Counted from the first letter of the stretch, positions 26,985-35,592 are shown. The stretch is DNA of 64,000 nt from Aeromicrobium ginsengisoli (GCF_004134905.2 NZ_SDPQ02000002.1:1225451-1289450), one strand, 5' to 3'. Numbers and translations are program-made. The notes: generated from the sequence alone by a model not told the origin.

Positions 26985-27800
26985 TCAGAGGTTGTAGTCG
27001 ATCACGAGGGGAGCGTGGTCGGACCAGCGCTCGGCCCAGCTGGGCGCCCGGTCGACGACGGCCTCACGGGCCACGGCGGCGAGCTCGGGTGTGGCGATCT
27101 GGTAGTCGATGCGCCAGCCGGTGTCGGTGTCAAAGGCCTGCCCGCGCATCGACCACCAGGTGTAGGGCCCGTCGATGTCGCCGGCGAGGGAGCGGTGCAC
27201 GTCGATCCAGCCGAGCTCACCGAAGTAGCGGTCGAAGTAGGCGCGCTCCTCGGGCAGGAAGCCGGCCTTCTTGACGTTGCCCTTCCAGTTCTTGATGTCG
27301 CGCTCGGTGTGGCCGACATTGAGATCGCCCGTGACGACGCCGTGGTTGCCGGTGGCCCGGATCTCGGCCAGGCGTACGGCCATCTGCTCGAGGAAGCGGT
27401 ACTTGTCGTCCTGGCGCGGGGTGCCGGCCTCGCCGGAGTGGACGTAGGCCGAAACGGCCGTCAGCGTCGAGCCGTCGGACAGCGGCACGTCGGCCTCGAT
27501 CCAGCGGCCCGAGTCGTGGAAGTAGTCGTCACCGTTGCCGACGCGGAACTCGGTGGGCTCGGCGCGGCTCAGCACGGCGACGCCGGCGCGTCCCTTGGCG
27601 GCGGCCTCGGCGTGGACGACGTGATAGCCCGAACCGGCGATCAGCTCGCGCACGATCTCGTCGGGTGCGCGGACCTCTTGCAGCGTCACGATGTCGGCGC
27701 CCCGCTCGGCGAGCCAGTCACCGAACCCGAGGGTCTGGCCTCTCGTCTTGTTGTGGGCGGCGCGGATGCCGTTGACGTTGACCGTGGCGATACGAAGCAC
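26985..27800 (-). CDS. xthA: Exodeoxyribonuclease III
   Basis: A 271-residue endonuclease/exonuclease/phosphatase-fold enzyme that cuts abasic sites and removes 3' blocking groups in base excision repair. Motifs: LRIATVNVNGIRAA, IVTLQEVRAPDEIV (metal Glu), GRAGVAVLSR, YVHSGEAGTPRQDDKY (Tyr/His), VVTGDLNVGHTERD (GDxN), FGELGWIDVHRSL, YTWWSMRG, WRIDYQIAT and SDHAPLVID (catalytic His). The GTG at 27800 was preferred over GTG 27809 because it gives the normal family N-terminus; TAGGGT lies seven bases upstream, so the message is probably leaderless. Confidence 0.92.
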   Translation of the reverse strand: MLRIATVNVNGIRAAHNKTRGQTLGFGDWLAERGADIVTLQEVRAPDEIVRELIAGSGYHVVHAEAAAKGRAGVAVLSRAEPTEFRVGNGDDYFHDSGRWIEADVPLSDGSTLTAVSAYVHSGEAGTPRQDDKYRFLEQMAVRLAEIRATGNHGVVTGDLNVGHTERDIKNWKGNVKKAGFLPEERAYFDRYFGELGWIDVHRSLAGDIDGPYTWWSMRGQAFDTDTGWRIDYQIATPELAAVAREAVVDRAPSWAERWSDHAPLVIDYNL

Positions 27801-27843
27801 GGGGCTCACCCTAGTCGGCGGCCCCGACGCTTCCGACCGCGTG

Positions 27844-28239
27844 TCAGTTGGCGGCGATGAGCGCTGTGACGACAGCCAGGAGCGCCGGTACGCCCTGGAT
27901 CGCGGCTGCGCGGGCGAACGCCTTGCCACCGCTGGAGATCAGCACGATCGCAGCTGCCAGCATGCTGCCACAGGCGAACACGATCAACGTCCAGCCGACC
28001 TGGTCGTGCGTGTCCGACGACCTGAGCACCGCGATGCCCACCGCGGTGCCGACAGCGAGGAACAGGTTGTAGAAGCCCTGGTTGAACGCCAGCGACGCCG
28101 TCGTGTCGGCGTCCTCCTGAGAGGCCAGCCCGAACGTCTTCCACGTCCTGGGCTTGCGCCAGTCGAGGGACTCCAGCTTGAAGAACAGGATGTGCAGCGC
28201 CGCGGCGATGCCGGCGAAGATCAGGGCGAGAACGGTCAT
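27844..28239 (-). CDS. DUF1304 family membrane protein
   Basis: A 131-residue integral membrane protein with four helices. It starts TVLALIFAGIAAALHILFFKLESLDW, and the FNQGFYNLFLAVGTAVGIAVL segment is the family hallmark (N-Q-G-x-Y-N). Proteins of this family are widespread small membrane proteins of unknown role. It begins 17 bases after the aldo/keto reductase stop on the same strand, and TAGGTT lies seven bases before the ATG. No catalytic residue is evident. Confidence 0.85.
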   Translation of the reverse strand: MTVLALIFAGIAAALHILFFKLESLDWRKPRTWKTFGLASQEDADTTASLAFNQGFYNLFLAVGTAVGIAVLRSSDTHDQVGWTLIVFACGSMLAAAIVLISSGGKAFARAAAIQGVPALLAVVTALIAAN

Positions 28240-28256
28240 GCCCTGCAACCTAGTGG

Positions 28257-29081
28257 CTAGAACTCCTCGTGCGTACGAGGATCGCCACCGATCCGCTGCC
28301 CGGTCTCGAGCCCGGCGATCTGCTCGAGGTCGTCGTGGTCGAGCTCGAAGTCGAAGATGGCGAGGTTGCTGCGGAATCGCTCGGGGGTCGCCGACTTCGG
28401 GATCGGGGCGGCGCCGATCTGGGTGTGCCAACGAAGCACGACCTGCGCGACGGACTTGCCGTGCTTCGCGCCGATCTCCGACAGCACGGGGTTGTCGAGC
28501 AGGTCGCTGCCACGGCCGATCGGGCTCCAGCTCTGCGTCACGATGCGATAGCCCTCGTCGGCCGCGCGCTGCTCGGCCTGCGGGAAGTAGGGGTGCAGCT
28601 CGACCTGGTTGACGGCCGGCGCCACTCCGGTCTCGGCGACGAGGCGGCTGAGGTGCTCGGGCAGGAAGTTGGACACGCCGATCGAGCGCGTCAGCCCCTC
28701 CTCGCGCAGCTCGATCATGGCTTGCCACGTCTCGACGTACGTGTCGATGCGCGGGAGCGGCCAGTGGATCAGGTAGAGGTCGACGTGGTCCAGACCCAGG
28801 TGCTCGAGCGATGCGGTCAGCTCGATGCGCGGACCCTGTGAGCCGTGGGCGTGGCCCGGCAGCTTGGTCGTGACGAACAGCTCGTCACGGGAGACCGGCG
28901 AGTCGGCGATGCCGCGGCCCACCTCGGACTCGTTCTCGTAGCGGGTCGCGGTGTCGAGCAGGCGGTAGCCCGTGTCGATCGCCTCGACGAAGATCTGCGG
29001 GTCCTTGATCGAGTACGTGCCGAAGCCGAGCAGCGGCATCTGGCGTCCGTCGTTGAGCTCCAGGAGAGGTGCGATGTCCAT
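28257..29081 (-). CDS. Aldo/keto reductase (AKR5-type)
   Basis: A 274-residue NADPH-dependent oxidoreductase of the TIM-barrel AKR superfamily. Signatures: MPLLGFGTYSI, AIDTGYRLLDTATRYENESEVGRGI (catalytic Asp and Tyr), LFVTTKLPGHAHG (catalytic Lys), DLYLIHWPLP (catalytic His), IGVSNFLPEHL and IPKSATPERFRSNL (cofactor-binding). It reduces aldehydes or ketones such as 2,5-diketo-gluconate or methylglyoxal; the substrate is not readable. TAGGTT lies exactly six bases before the ATG, indicating a leaderless transcript. A split copy of the palindromic repeat lies just upstream. Confidence 0.92.
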   Translation of the reverse strand: MDIAPLLELNDGRQMPLLGFGTYSIKDPQIFVEAIDTGYRLLDTATRYENESEVGRGIADSPVSRDELFVTTKLPGHAHGSQGPRIELTASLEHLGLDHVDLYLIHWPLPRIDTYVETWQAMIELREEGLTRSIGVSNFLPEHLSRLVAETGVAPAVNQVELHPYFPQAEQRAADEGYRIVTQSWSPIGRGSDLLDNPVLSEIGAKHGKSVAQVVLRWHTQIGAAPIPKSATPERFRSNLAIFDFELDHDDLEQIAGLETGQRIGGDPRTHEEF

Positions 29082-29102
29082 GCGTCAAACCTACGCTGAG
29101 GC

Positions 29103-29144
29103 GTCCTTTCGACAAGCTCTAGGAGCGGTAGGCGCTCAAGGACC
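29103..29144. repeat. Split copy of the dispersed palindromic repeat
   Basis: GTCCTTTCGACAAGCTC (29103-29119) and AAGGACC (29138-29144) together make the repeat unit seen elsewhere. They are separated by 18 bases that end in a second GCTC. The copy lies between the flavoprotein stop and the aldo/keto reductase start, both on the minus strand. Confidence 0.6.
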
Positions 29145-29151
29145 GTGGAGG

Positions 29152-30804
29152 TCAACCCACCTGGTGGGCGGCGGCTCGGCCGGCGGCGCGGCCACTGAAG
29201 ATGCAACCTCCGAGGAATGTGCCCTCGAGCGAGTTGTATCCGTGCACCCCGCCGCCACCGAACCCGGCGACCTCGCCGGCGGCATACAGGCCGTCGATCG
29301 GCGATCCGTCGGTGCCGATCACGGCAGAGTCGAGGTTGGTCTCCAGACCGCCGAGCGACTTGCGGGTCAGCACGTGCAGGCGTACGGCGATCAGCGGACC
29401 CTTCTTGGGGTCGAGGATCTTGTGCGGCGACGCGACACGGATGAGCTTGTCGCCGCGATAGCTGCGGGCCTGCTTGAGCGCGGCGATCTGCAGGTCCTTG
29501 GTGAACGCGTTGTCGAGCTCGCGATCGCGATCGGCCACCTGCCGGCGTACATCCTCGAGGTCCACCGGAGCATCAGGCGTCAGGGCGTTCATGCCCGCGA
29601 CGAGCTCCTCGATCGTGTCCGCGACGATGAAGTCCTCGCCCTGGGACTTGAACGCCTCGACGGGGCCGGTGGCGCCCTTGGCCAGCCGCTGCTTGACGAG
29701 CTCGCGCACGCTCTTGCCGGTCAGGTCGGGATTCTGCTCCTGGCCGGAGAGGGCGAACTCCTTCTCGATGATCGCCTGGGTCAGCACGAACCATGAGTGG
29801 TCATGGCCGCTCTGGCGCAGCAGCTTGAGCGTGCCGAGCGTGTCGAAGCCGGGCAGCCCGGGAATCGGCAGTCGCTTGCCGGCGCCGTCGAGCCAGATCG
29901 ACGACGGGCCGGGAAGGATGCGGATGCCGTGGAGGGGCCAGATCGGGTCCCAGTTCTTGATGCCCTCGACGTAGTGCCACATGCGGTCGCGGTTGATGTG
30001 GCTCGCGCCGGCCTGCTCGGCGATGCCCAGCATGCGGCCGTCGACGTGGGCCGGCACGCCGGAGATCATGTGCTCCGGGGGAGTGCCGAGGCGCTCGGGC
30101 CAGTTGGCGCGGACGAGCTCGTGGTTGCCGCCGATGCCGCCCGACGTCACGATGACGGCCTGTGCGGTCATCGTGAACTCTCCGATGGACGTACGCGAGG
30201 TGGGTGCGGCACGTTCGGCGTCGGTGGGCTCGAGGACCTGTCCTCGTACGCCCGTGACAGCGCCGTCGCTGACGATCAGCTCATCGACCCGGTGGCGGAA
30301 CGCGAACTGCACGAGGCCCTGGTCGTGCCCGGCGCGGACGAGCTTCTCGAACGGCTCGACGATGCCGGGACCGGTGCCCCACGTGATGTGGAACCGTGGC
30401 ACGGAGTTGCCGTGGCCGCTGGCGAGGCCACCGCCGCGCTCGGCCCAGCCGACGACCGGGAACACGCTGTGGCCACGTTCCTTGAGCCAGGCGCGCTTCT
30501 CGCCGGCGGCGAAGTTGACGTACGCCTCGGCCCACTGCCGCGGCCAGTGGTCCTCGTCGCGGTCGAACTGCGCGCTGCCCATCCAGTCCTGCATCGCGAG
30601 CTCGACCGAGTCCTTGATGCCCATGCGGCGCTGCTGCGGCGAGTCGACGAAGAACAGTCCGCCGAACGACCAGAACGCCTGCCCGCCGATGCCCTGCTCG
30701 CCCTCTTGGTCGACGAGGATGACCTTGCGGCCGGCTTCGACGAGCTCTGCGGTGGCGACGAGGCCCGCGAGGCCCGCTCCGACGACGATGACATCAGCAT
30801 CCAT
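29152..30804 (-). CDS. FAD-binding dehydrogenase (3-ketosteroid dehydrogenase/fumarate reductase type)
   Basis: A 550-residue flavoprotein. The N-terminal Rossmann fold ADVIVVGAGLAGLVATAELVEAGRKVILVDQEGEQGIGGQAFWSFGG binds FAD. The middle segment VVGWAERGGGLASGHGNSVPRFHITWGTG and RVDELIVSDGAVTGVRGQVL belong to the FAD_binding_2 fold. The C-terminus YAAGEVAGFGGGGVHGYNSLEGTFLGGCIFSGRAAGRAAA carries the second flavin-contact motif. It dehydrogenates or reduces a double bond; the steroid-like assignment is only by family resemblance. It is transcribed alone, upstream of the reductase genes, with CACAAT seven bases before the ATG. Confidence 0.85.
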   Translation of the reverse strand: MDADVIVVGAGLAGLVATAELVEAGRKVILVDQEGEQGIGGQAFWSFGGLFFVDSPQQRRMGIKDSVELAMQDWMGSAQFDRDEDHWPRQWAEAYVNFAAGEKRAWLKERGHSVFPVVGWAERGGGLASGHGNSVPRFHITWGTGPGIVEPFEKLVRAGHDQGLVQFAFRHRVDELIVSDGAVTGVRGQVLEPTDAERAAPTSRTSIGEFTMTAQAVIVTSGGIGGNHELVRANWPERLGTPPEHMISGVPAHVDGRMLGIAEQAGASHINRDRMWHYVEGIKNWDPIWPLHGIRILPGPSSIWLDGAGKRLPIPGLPGFDTLGTLKLLRQSGHDHSWFVLTQAIIEKEFALSGQEQNPDLTGKSVRELVKQRLAKGATGPVEAFKSQGEDFIVADTIEELVAGMNALTPDAPVDLEDVRRQVADRDRELDNAFTKDLQIAALKQARSYRGDKLIRVASPHKILDPKKGPLIAVRLHVLTRKSLGGLETNLDSAVIGTDGSPIDGLYAAGEVAGFGGGGVHGYNSLEGTFLGGCIFSGRAAGRAAAHQVG

Positions 30805-30917
30805 GACGCAGATTGTGTCGTACGGGGTCGAGAGGTCCCGCCGAGGAGTCCGGTCAGGCCGTCACATACCACGGATTCGAGCGTGAAACGGCACCTGCGA
30901 CAGGGATGAAATGTCTG

Positions 30918-30945
30918 TTGTATAGGACTCCTATGGGTCTAGATT
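30918..30945 (+). promoter_or_regulatory. Promoter with a palindrome in the spacer
   Basis: TTGTAT (30918-30923) and TAGATT (30940-30945) are separated by 16 bases, 35 bases before the start at 30980. The spacer contains the perfect palindrome ATAGGA-C-TCCTAT (30922-30934), a likely operator. Confidence 0.55.
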
Positions 30946-30979
30946 CAGCGGTAACACTCATCGTTGGGAGAAAACAACT

Positions 30980-31504
30980 ATGGCCTTTGACTTCAAAGCG
31001 CTGAGCAAGATTGACCAAGGACTGCTGGCGACCGGGGCGGTCACGGTCCTGCTGACCTTCTTCCCCGCTTATGCCAAGGCGACCGTGGAGGCGAAGGGCA
31101 CCGGACCCCTTGGCAGCTTTGGCGGATCCGAGGACCGCAGCGCATGGGTCGAGTGGGCGACGCTCGGGGCTCTGCTCCTGATTGCAGCCTTCGTGATCGT
31201 CGTGCTGAAGCTGGTGGCTGGCAACCTGCCGGAAGGTGCTCCGTGGAACTTGATCGTTGCCGCAGCAGCAGGCTTGGGCACATTGATCCTGGTGCTCTAC
31301 GTATTCACGTTCGGGGAGGACGTGCCGGCATCCGTGGCGAAGTCGATCGACTACAGCACAGGCCCAGGCTGGTCGGGGTGGCTGCTATTGCTCTCAGCCA
31401 TTGCGTTCACCGTGTTTGCGTTCCTCTCGTTCAAGGAGTCGGGCGAGAAGATCCCGGAGATCAACAAGAAGGACACGCCGCCGCCGGCGCCGCCTGCCGC
31501 GTGA
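30980..31504 (+). CDS. Four-helix membrane protein of unknown function
   Basis: A 174-residue protein with four predicted membrane segments (GLLATGAVTVLLTFFPAYA, WATLGALLLIAAFVIVVLKLV, NLIVAAAAGLGTLILVLYVF, WLLLLSAIAFTVFAFLSF). A lysine-rich cytosolic tail ends in PPPAPPAA. GGGAG lies before the ATG. Codon choice is less GC-biased than that of its neighbours (more T- and A-ending codons), suggesting recent arrival or different expression. It forms its own unit between a promoter with an operator-like palindrome and a strong terminator. No family recognised. Confidence 0.75.
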   Translation: MAFDFKALSKIDQGLLATGAVTVLLTFFPAYAKATVEAKGTGPLGSFGGSEDRSAWVEWATLGALLLIAAFVIVVLKLVAGNLPEGAPWNLIVAAAAGLGTLILVLYVFTFGEDVPASVAKSIDYSTGPGWSGWLLLLSAIAFTVFAFLSFKESGEKIPEINKKDTPPPAPPAA

Positions 31505-31520
31505 CGCACTGAGCTGAACG

Positions 31521-31552
31521 ACGAAGGGCCCGGCTCCGGCCGGGCCCTTCGT
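31521..31552. terminator. Bidirectional intrinsic terminator
   Basis: A perfect 14-base stem (ACGAAGGGCCCGGC with its complement, 31521-31534 and 31539-31552) with loop TCCG. It lies between two convergent genes, 17 and 14 bases from their stops. Confidence 0.88.
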
Positions 31553-31565
31553 CATGTTCCGGGCG

Positions 31566-32309
31566 CTACTGGCTGATGGTGCCCCGGGTCAGCGCGCGGA
31601 AGCAGTAGACCTGCATCAGGAGCGACACCGGGATCGAGACCGCGAGCCCGACGACGATGGCGTACGAACCGAGGCCGCTGATGACGCCGATCAACAACAC
31701 CGAGAGCAGCGCCAGGCCGAGGTGCTCCCGCACCAGTCGGAAGCTGGCCTTGATCGCCTCGACCGTGCGCATGTCCTGGTCCAGGACGAACAAGATCGTG
31801 AAGGAGGCGAAGAACCCGAACGCCAGCCCCGGGAGGAAGCACAGCACCATGCCGACCAAGGTGGCCGCGCCCAGCGTGAGGAACGTGACGAGGAGTCGGC
31901 CGAACCCGCGAGTGTCGTACAACATCGCGAAGGTCGGCGTGGTGCCGTCGGCGATCGCGAGGGCCACTCGCTGGAGATTGGTCTGCAGCAGCGAGACCGG
32001 GATCAGCAGCACGAAGAAGACCCCGATCGCGATGCCGATGCGGATGAACACACGGCGTATCTCGGCGTCGGACATGTCCTCGCCGTTCAACATCAGGTCG
32101 AGGTAGAACACGAAGTACGCGACGTAGAAGGCAATCATCAGCAGGATCATCGGCACCATGCCGAGGACGAACACCTTCCAGTGCTCGGTGAACTTGCGCC
32201 AGCTCCAGCTGAGCATCTCGCCGATCTCGTACGGCTGGCGGGGCGGCGGCGTGTAGTAGCCCGGGGGCGGTGGGTAGTACGGCGGCTGGCCCTCAGGCGG
32301 CTCGGTCAT
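31566..32309 (-). CDS. Multi-pass membrane protein with Pro/Tyr-rich N-terminus
   Basis: A 247-residue protein. Residues 1-27 are a Pro/Tyr-rich tail (QPPYYPPPPGYYTPPP), then an amphipathic segment (IGEMLSWSWRKFTEHWKVFVLG) and five to six membrane helices. The layout (IGEMLSWSWRKF..., FLPGLAFGFFASFTILFVLDQDMRTVEAIKASFRLVREHLG) resembles the membrane domain found in glycerophosphodiester phosphodiesterase-linked and DUF975-type proteins. No catalytic motif is present. TAATCT lies exactly six bases before the ATG, so it is likely leaderless. Function unknown; such proteins often scaffold cell-envelope machinery. Confidence 0.75.
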   Translation of the reverse strand: MTEPPEGQPPYYPPPPGYYTPPPRQPYEIGEMLSWSWRKFTEHWKVFVLGMVPMILLMIAFYVAYFVFYLDLMLNGEDMSDAEIRRVFIRIGIAIGVFFVLLIPVSLLQTNLQRVALAIADGTTPTFAMLYDTRGFGRLLVTFLTLGAATLVGMVLCFLPGLAFGFFASFTILFVLDQDMRTVEAIKASFRLVREHLGLALLSVLLIGVISGLGSYAIVVGLAVSIPVSLLMQVYCFRALTRGTISQ

Positions 32310-32353
32310 GGCCAGAGATTAGCCGTTGCGAAAGGCAACGACGTGCGAACGCG

Positions 32354-33607
32354 CTAAGACGTGAACGGCGGCCGGTGATCGAGGCGTACGGACTGACGGC
32401 CGGCCCAACGCCACAGGCGGGCGGTGAAGTCGCGGTCCTCGTCGGTGACGAAGTTGCCCATGACCCGCAGGGCGAACGTCATCAGGCGGTGGGAGCGCAT
32501 GCCGACCGGGCCCGCGGTCGGCAACAGGCGCGGCACGGTGATCAGGCCGGCGAGGCGGCGGGCGATCGAGAACGCCTCGCCGTAGTGCGTCGTCAGCAGC
32601 GCGGGCCAGGCGTCCTGGAGGTCGGTGCGGGACCGCATGAGCTCGGCGCCGACGCGTCCGGTCTCGAGTCCGTAGTCGATGCCCTCGCCGTTGAGCGGGT
32701 TGACGCAGCCGGCTGCGTCGCCGACGAGGATCCAGTTGGGCCCGGCGACGCCGGAGACGGCACCACCCATGGGCAGCAGTGCGCTGGTGGGCATCCGGAG
32801 CTCGCCGCTCAGGTCCCACTCCTCGCGTCGCAGCGTTGCGTAGTACTCCATCAACGGGCGGATCTGCAGTTCGGCGGGGCGTTTCGCGGTGGCGAGCGCG
32901 CCGACGCCGAGGTTCACCTCGCCGTCGCTGAGCGGGAAGATCCAGCCGTAACCGGGAAGCAGCTCGTCGTCCTCGCCGCGGAGCTCGAGGTGCGAGGAGA
33001 TCCACGGGTCGTCGCTGCGGCCTGACTTCACGTAGGAGCGACCGGCCACTCCATAAGCCGTGTCGCGGTGCCACTCGCGGCCGAGCACGCGACCCAGCGG
33101 CGAACGTACTCCGTCGGCGACGACGAGCCGGTCGCACTGGATCGTGTGCGGCGTGCGGTCCTTGCCGAGCTGGAACGTCACGGCGGTGACCTTGCCGGAG
33201 GCGTCGCGCTCGGCGTCGACGGCGCGGGCGCCCTCGAGCGGTGTCGCGCCGGACTCCAGCGCGACGCGGAAGATCTTGTCGTCGAGCTCGGTGCGGGGGA
33301 CGGCGGAGCCCCAGTCGGGCAGCGAGCCGCCCGGCCAGGGGAGCAGCAGCTCCTGGCCGAAACCGGCGGCGCGAAGACCGCGGTTGGTGCCGTGGCCGCG
33401 TACCCACTCCTCGAGGCCCAGGCGCTGGAGCTCGGCGATCGCGCGTGGCGTGAGGCCGTCGCCGCACGTCTTGTCGCGGGGGAACGTCGCGGCGTCCGCG
33501 AGCACGGTGTCCATGCCGAATCGCGCGGTCCAGGCCGCTGCCGCCGCTCCAGCGGGGCCCGCGCCGACGACGAGCACGTCGGTGCGGGTCGGCAGGTCAG
33601 CGGTCAT
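32354..33607 (-). CDS. Geranylgeranyl reductase family flavoprotein
   Basis: A 417-residue FAD-dependent reductase. The FAD fold starts DVLVVGAGPAGAAAAAWTARFGMDTVLADAATFPRDKTCGDGLTPRAI, whose P-x-x-K-x-C-G-x-x-L/G phrase is typical of geranylgeranyl reductases. RLVVADGVRSPLGR and NWILVGDAAGCVNPLNGEGIDYGLETG follow. Actinobacterial relatives (MenJ) reduce a double bond in the menaquinone side chain; others act on polyprenyl lipids. The C-terminal region MRSHRLMTFALRVMGNFVTDEDRDF is also conserved. GAGAAT lies six bases before the ATG. It is divergent from yhhQ by 43 bases. Substrate inferred, not shown. Confidence 0.85.
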   Translation of the reverse strand: MTADLPTRTDVLVVGAGPAGAAAAAWTARFGMDTVLADAATFPRDKTCGDGLTPRAIAELQRLGLEEWVRGHGTNRGLRAAGFGQELLLPWPGGSLPDWGSAVPRTELDDKIFRVALESGATPLEGARAVDAERDASGKVTAVTFQLGKDRTPHTIQCDRLVVADGVRSPLGRVLGREWHRDTAYGVAGRSYVKSGRSDDPWISSHLELRGEDDELLPGYGWIFPLSDGEVNLGVGALATAKRPAELQIRPLMEYYATLRREEWDLSGELRMPTSALLPMGGAVSGVAGPNWILVGDAAGCVNPLNGEGIDYGLETGRVGAELMRSRTDLQDAWPALLTTHYGEAFSIARRLAGLITVPRLLPTAGPVGMRSHRLMTFALRVMGNFVTDEDRDFTARLWRWAGRQSVRLDHRPPFTS

Positions 33608-33650
33608 GCATCGATTCTCCCAGAGGTGCCCGCACTGGCAGGATGGGCCC

Positions 33651-34379
33651 ATGACTTCTGCCGCCACCTCGGCCCAGCCGGACCGCGAGATCCACTACGC
33701 GTCGCGCGGCTCGTCCTACTTCGACGTGATCCTCGCGCTGTTCTGCGTGGTCCTCGTGGTCTCCAACATCGCGGCGACCAAGTCGACGGAGTTCATCTCG
33801 GGGCACGACGTCTCATTGGGGCCGGTCCAGGTGCTGCCGATCATCTCCGACGGTGGCGCGATCCTGTTCCCGCTGGCCTACATCCTCGGCGACGTGATCT
33901 CCGAGGTGTACGGGTTCAAGGCGGCGCGGCGGGCGATCCTGGTCGGCTTCGGCACGGCGATCCTGGCATTCGCCACGTTCCTGATCGCGATGAAGCTGCC
34001 CGGTGCGAGCTTCTACGAGAACCAGGACGCGTTCGAGAGTGTCGTCTGGTCCGGCGTGCAGATCGTTGCGGCGTCCCTCGTCGCCTACCTGACCGGCCAG
34101 TTCCTCAACTCGTACGTGCTGGTGCGGATGAAGGCCCGCAGCGCCGAGCCGGGCCTGTGGCGCCGGCTGATCGGCTCGACCGGCGTCGGCGAGGCTGCCG
34201 ACACGTTCATCTTCTGCGCGATCGCCGCGTCGGCGATCGGCATCACTACCGGCGGCCAGTTCGTCAACTACTTCGTCGTCGGCTTCGTCTTCAAGTGTGC
34301 CGTCGAGATCGTCGTGAGCCCGGTGACGATGCTGGTCATCAACGCCCTGAAGCGCCGCGAACCGACCTACTGGGTGTGA
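33651..34379 (+). CDS. yhhQ: Queuosine precursor transporter YhhQ (VUT family)
   Basis: A 242-residue membrane protein with about six helices. Family signatures: LVVSNIAATKSTEF, GAILFPLAYILGDVISEVYGFKAARRAILVGF and TGVGEAADTFIFCAIA, with conserved charged residues in the membrane (D/E of GDVISEVYG and GEAADT). YhhQ proteins import queuosine precursors (preQ1, preQ0 or queuine). The tRNA-guanine transglycosylase gene lies nine bases away on the opposite strand, which supports this assignment. The window holds no queuosine biosynthesis gene, so salvage is the likely route. Confidence 0.88.
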   Translation: MTSAATSAQPDREIHYASRGSSYFDVILALFCVVLVVSNIAATKSTEFISGHDVSLGPVQVLPIISDGGAILFPLAYILGDVISEVYGFKAARRAILVGFGTAILAFATFLIAMKLPGASFYENQDAFESVVWSGVQIVAASLVAYLTGQFLNSYVLVRMKARSAEPGLWRRLIGSTGVGEAADTFIFCAIAASAIGITTGGQFVNYFVVGFVFKCAVEIVVSPVTMLVINALKRREPTYWV

Positions 34380-34388
34380 CGACGGGCC

Positions 34389-35588
34389 TCAGGCATAGAA
34401 CCGGGCCAGGAACTCGGTCTTGAAGTCGGCGAACGTGCCGGCTTCGATGTGCGTACGCATGTCGTCGACGAGGCGCACCGTGAACCGTTCGTTGTGGATC
34501 GTCGCGAGGGTCGCCGCGACGTACTCCTTGGTCTTGAACATGTGGTGCAGGTACGCCTTGGAGTAGTGCGCGCACGTGTAGCAGTCGCACTCCGGGTCGA
34601 TCGGGCCGAAGTCGCGTCGTGAGGCCGCGACGTTGAGGTTGTAGCGCCCGGTCATGGCGTACACCCGCGACGAGCGGGCCACCCGCGACGGCGACACGCA
34701 GTCGAACGTGTCGCAGCCGTTCTCGACGGCGGTGAACAGGTCGTCGGGCTCACTGATGCCGAGCAGATGCCGGGGCTTGTCGTCGGGCAGCTCCTCGTTG
34801 ACCCACCGCACGATCGTGCCGAGGTTCTCCTTCTCGATCGCGCCGCCGACGCCGTAGCCGTCGAAGTCCAGCCCCACGAGCCCGCGGGCAGCGGCCCGGC
34901 GCAGGTCCTCGTGCTGCGCGCCCTGCACGACGCCGAACAGCGCTTGCGCGGGCTTGTCGGACCGCTCGTCGGCGAGCCTCTGGTGCTCGACGACGCAGCG
35001 CTCGGCCCACGCCTGCGTACGTTTGATGGACTCCTCCTGATAGCCGCGGGAGTTCATCAGCGTCGTCAGCTCGTCGAACGCGAACATGATGTCGGCGCCG
35101 AGCTGGTGCTGGATCTGCATCGACACCTCGGGCGTGAAGCGGTGCTTGGACCCGTCGAGGTGCGACGTGAACGTCACGCCGTCGTCGTCGACGAGCGCGA
35201 GGCGGTCCTTGCCCTCGGCGATGACGTCGTCGGCCTCGACGCCCTTGGCGTCCATCGAGAGCGTCTTCTTGAAGCCCGCGCCGAGGGAGAGTACCTGGAA
35301 CCCGCCGGAGTCGGTGAACGTCGGGCCGGGCCAGTTCATGAACGTACCGAGGCCACCGGCCTCGTCGATGATGTCGGCGCCGGGCTGCAGATAGAGGTGG
35401 TAGGCGTTGGCGAGCAGCGCCTGGGCGCCGAGGTCGGTCATCGCCTCGGGCAGCACGGCCTTGACCGTGGCGCGGGTGCCGACGGGGATGAACGCCGGCG
35501 TGCGGATCTCGCCGTGCGGGGTCGAGATCGTGCCGGTACGCCCGAGGGCGCCCGGGAGCTCCTTGCCGACGGTGAACACGTCCGCCAT
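34389..35588 (-). CDS. tgt: tRNA-guanine transglycosylase
   Basis: A 399-residue TIM-barrel enzyme that swaps guanine-34 of GUN-anticodon tRNAs for a queuosine precursor. Seen: GTRATVKAVLPEAM, FTDSGGFQVLSLGAGFKKT (base-binding Asp), MFAFDELTT, LFGVVQG, the GVGGAIEKENL loop, FDCVSPSRVARSSRVYA (nucleophile Asp) and the zinc site CDCYTCAHYSKAYLHHMF. The loop that in preQ1-specific bacterial enzymes reads GGLAVGE is GGAIEKE here, so the accepted base may differ. It converges with yhhQ and, together with it, forms a salvage pair. The enzyme is slightly longer than the usual 370-380 residues. Confidence 0.93.
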   Translation of the reverse strand: MADVFTVGKELPGALGRTGTISTPHGEIRTPAFIPVGTRATVKAVLPEAMTDLGAQALLANAYHLYLQPGADIIDEAGGLGTFMNWPGPTFTDSGGFQVLSLGAGFKKTLSMDAKGVEADDVIAEGKDRLALVDDDGVTFTSHLDGSKHRFTPEVSMQIQHQLGADIMFAFDELTTLMNSRGYQEESIKRTQAWAERCVVEHQRLADERSDKPAQALFGVVQGAQHEDLRRAAARGLVGLDFDGYGVGGAIEKENLGTIVRWVNEELPDDKPRHLLGISEPDDLFTAVENGCDTFDCVSPSRVARSSRVYAMTGRYNLNVAASRRDFGPIDPECDCYTCAHYSKAYLHHMFKTKEYVAATLATIHNERFTVRLVDDMRTHIEAGTFADFKTEFLARFYA

Positions 35589-35592
35589 CCAA

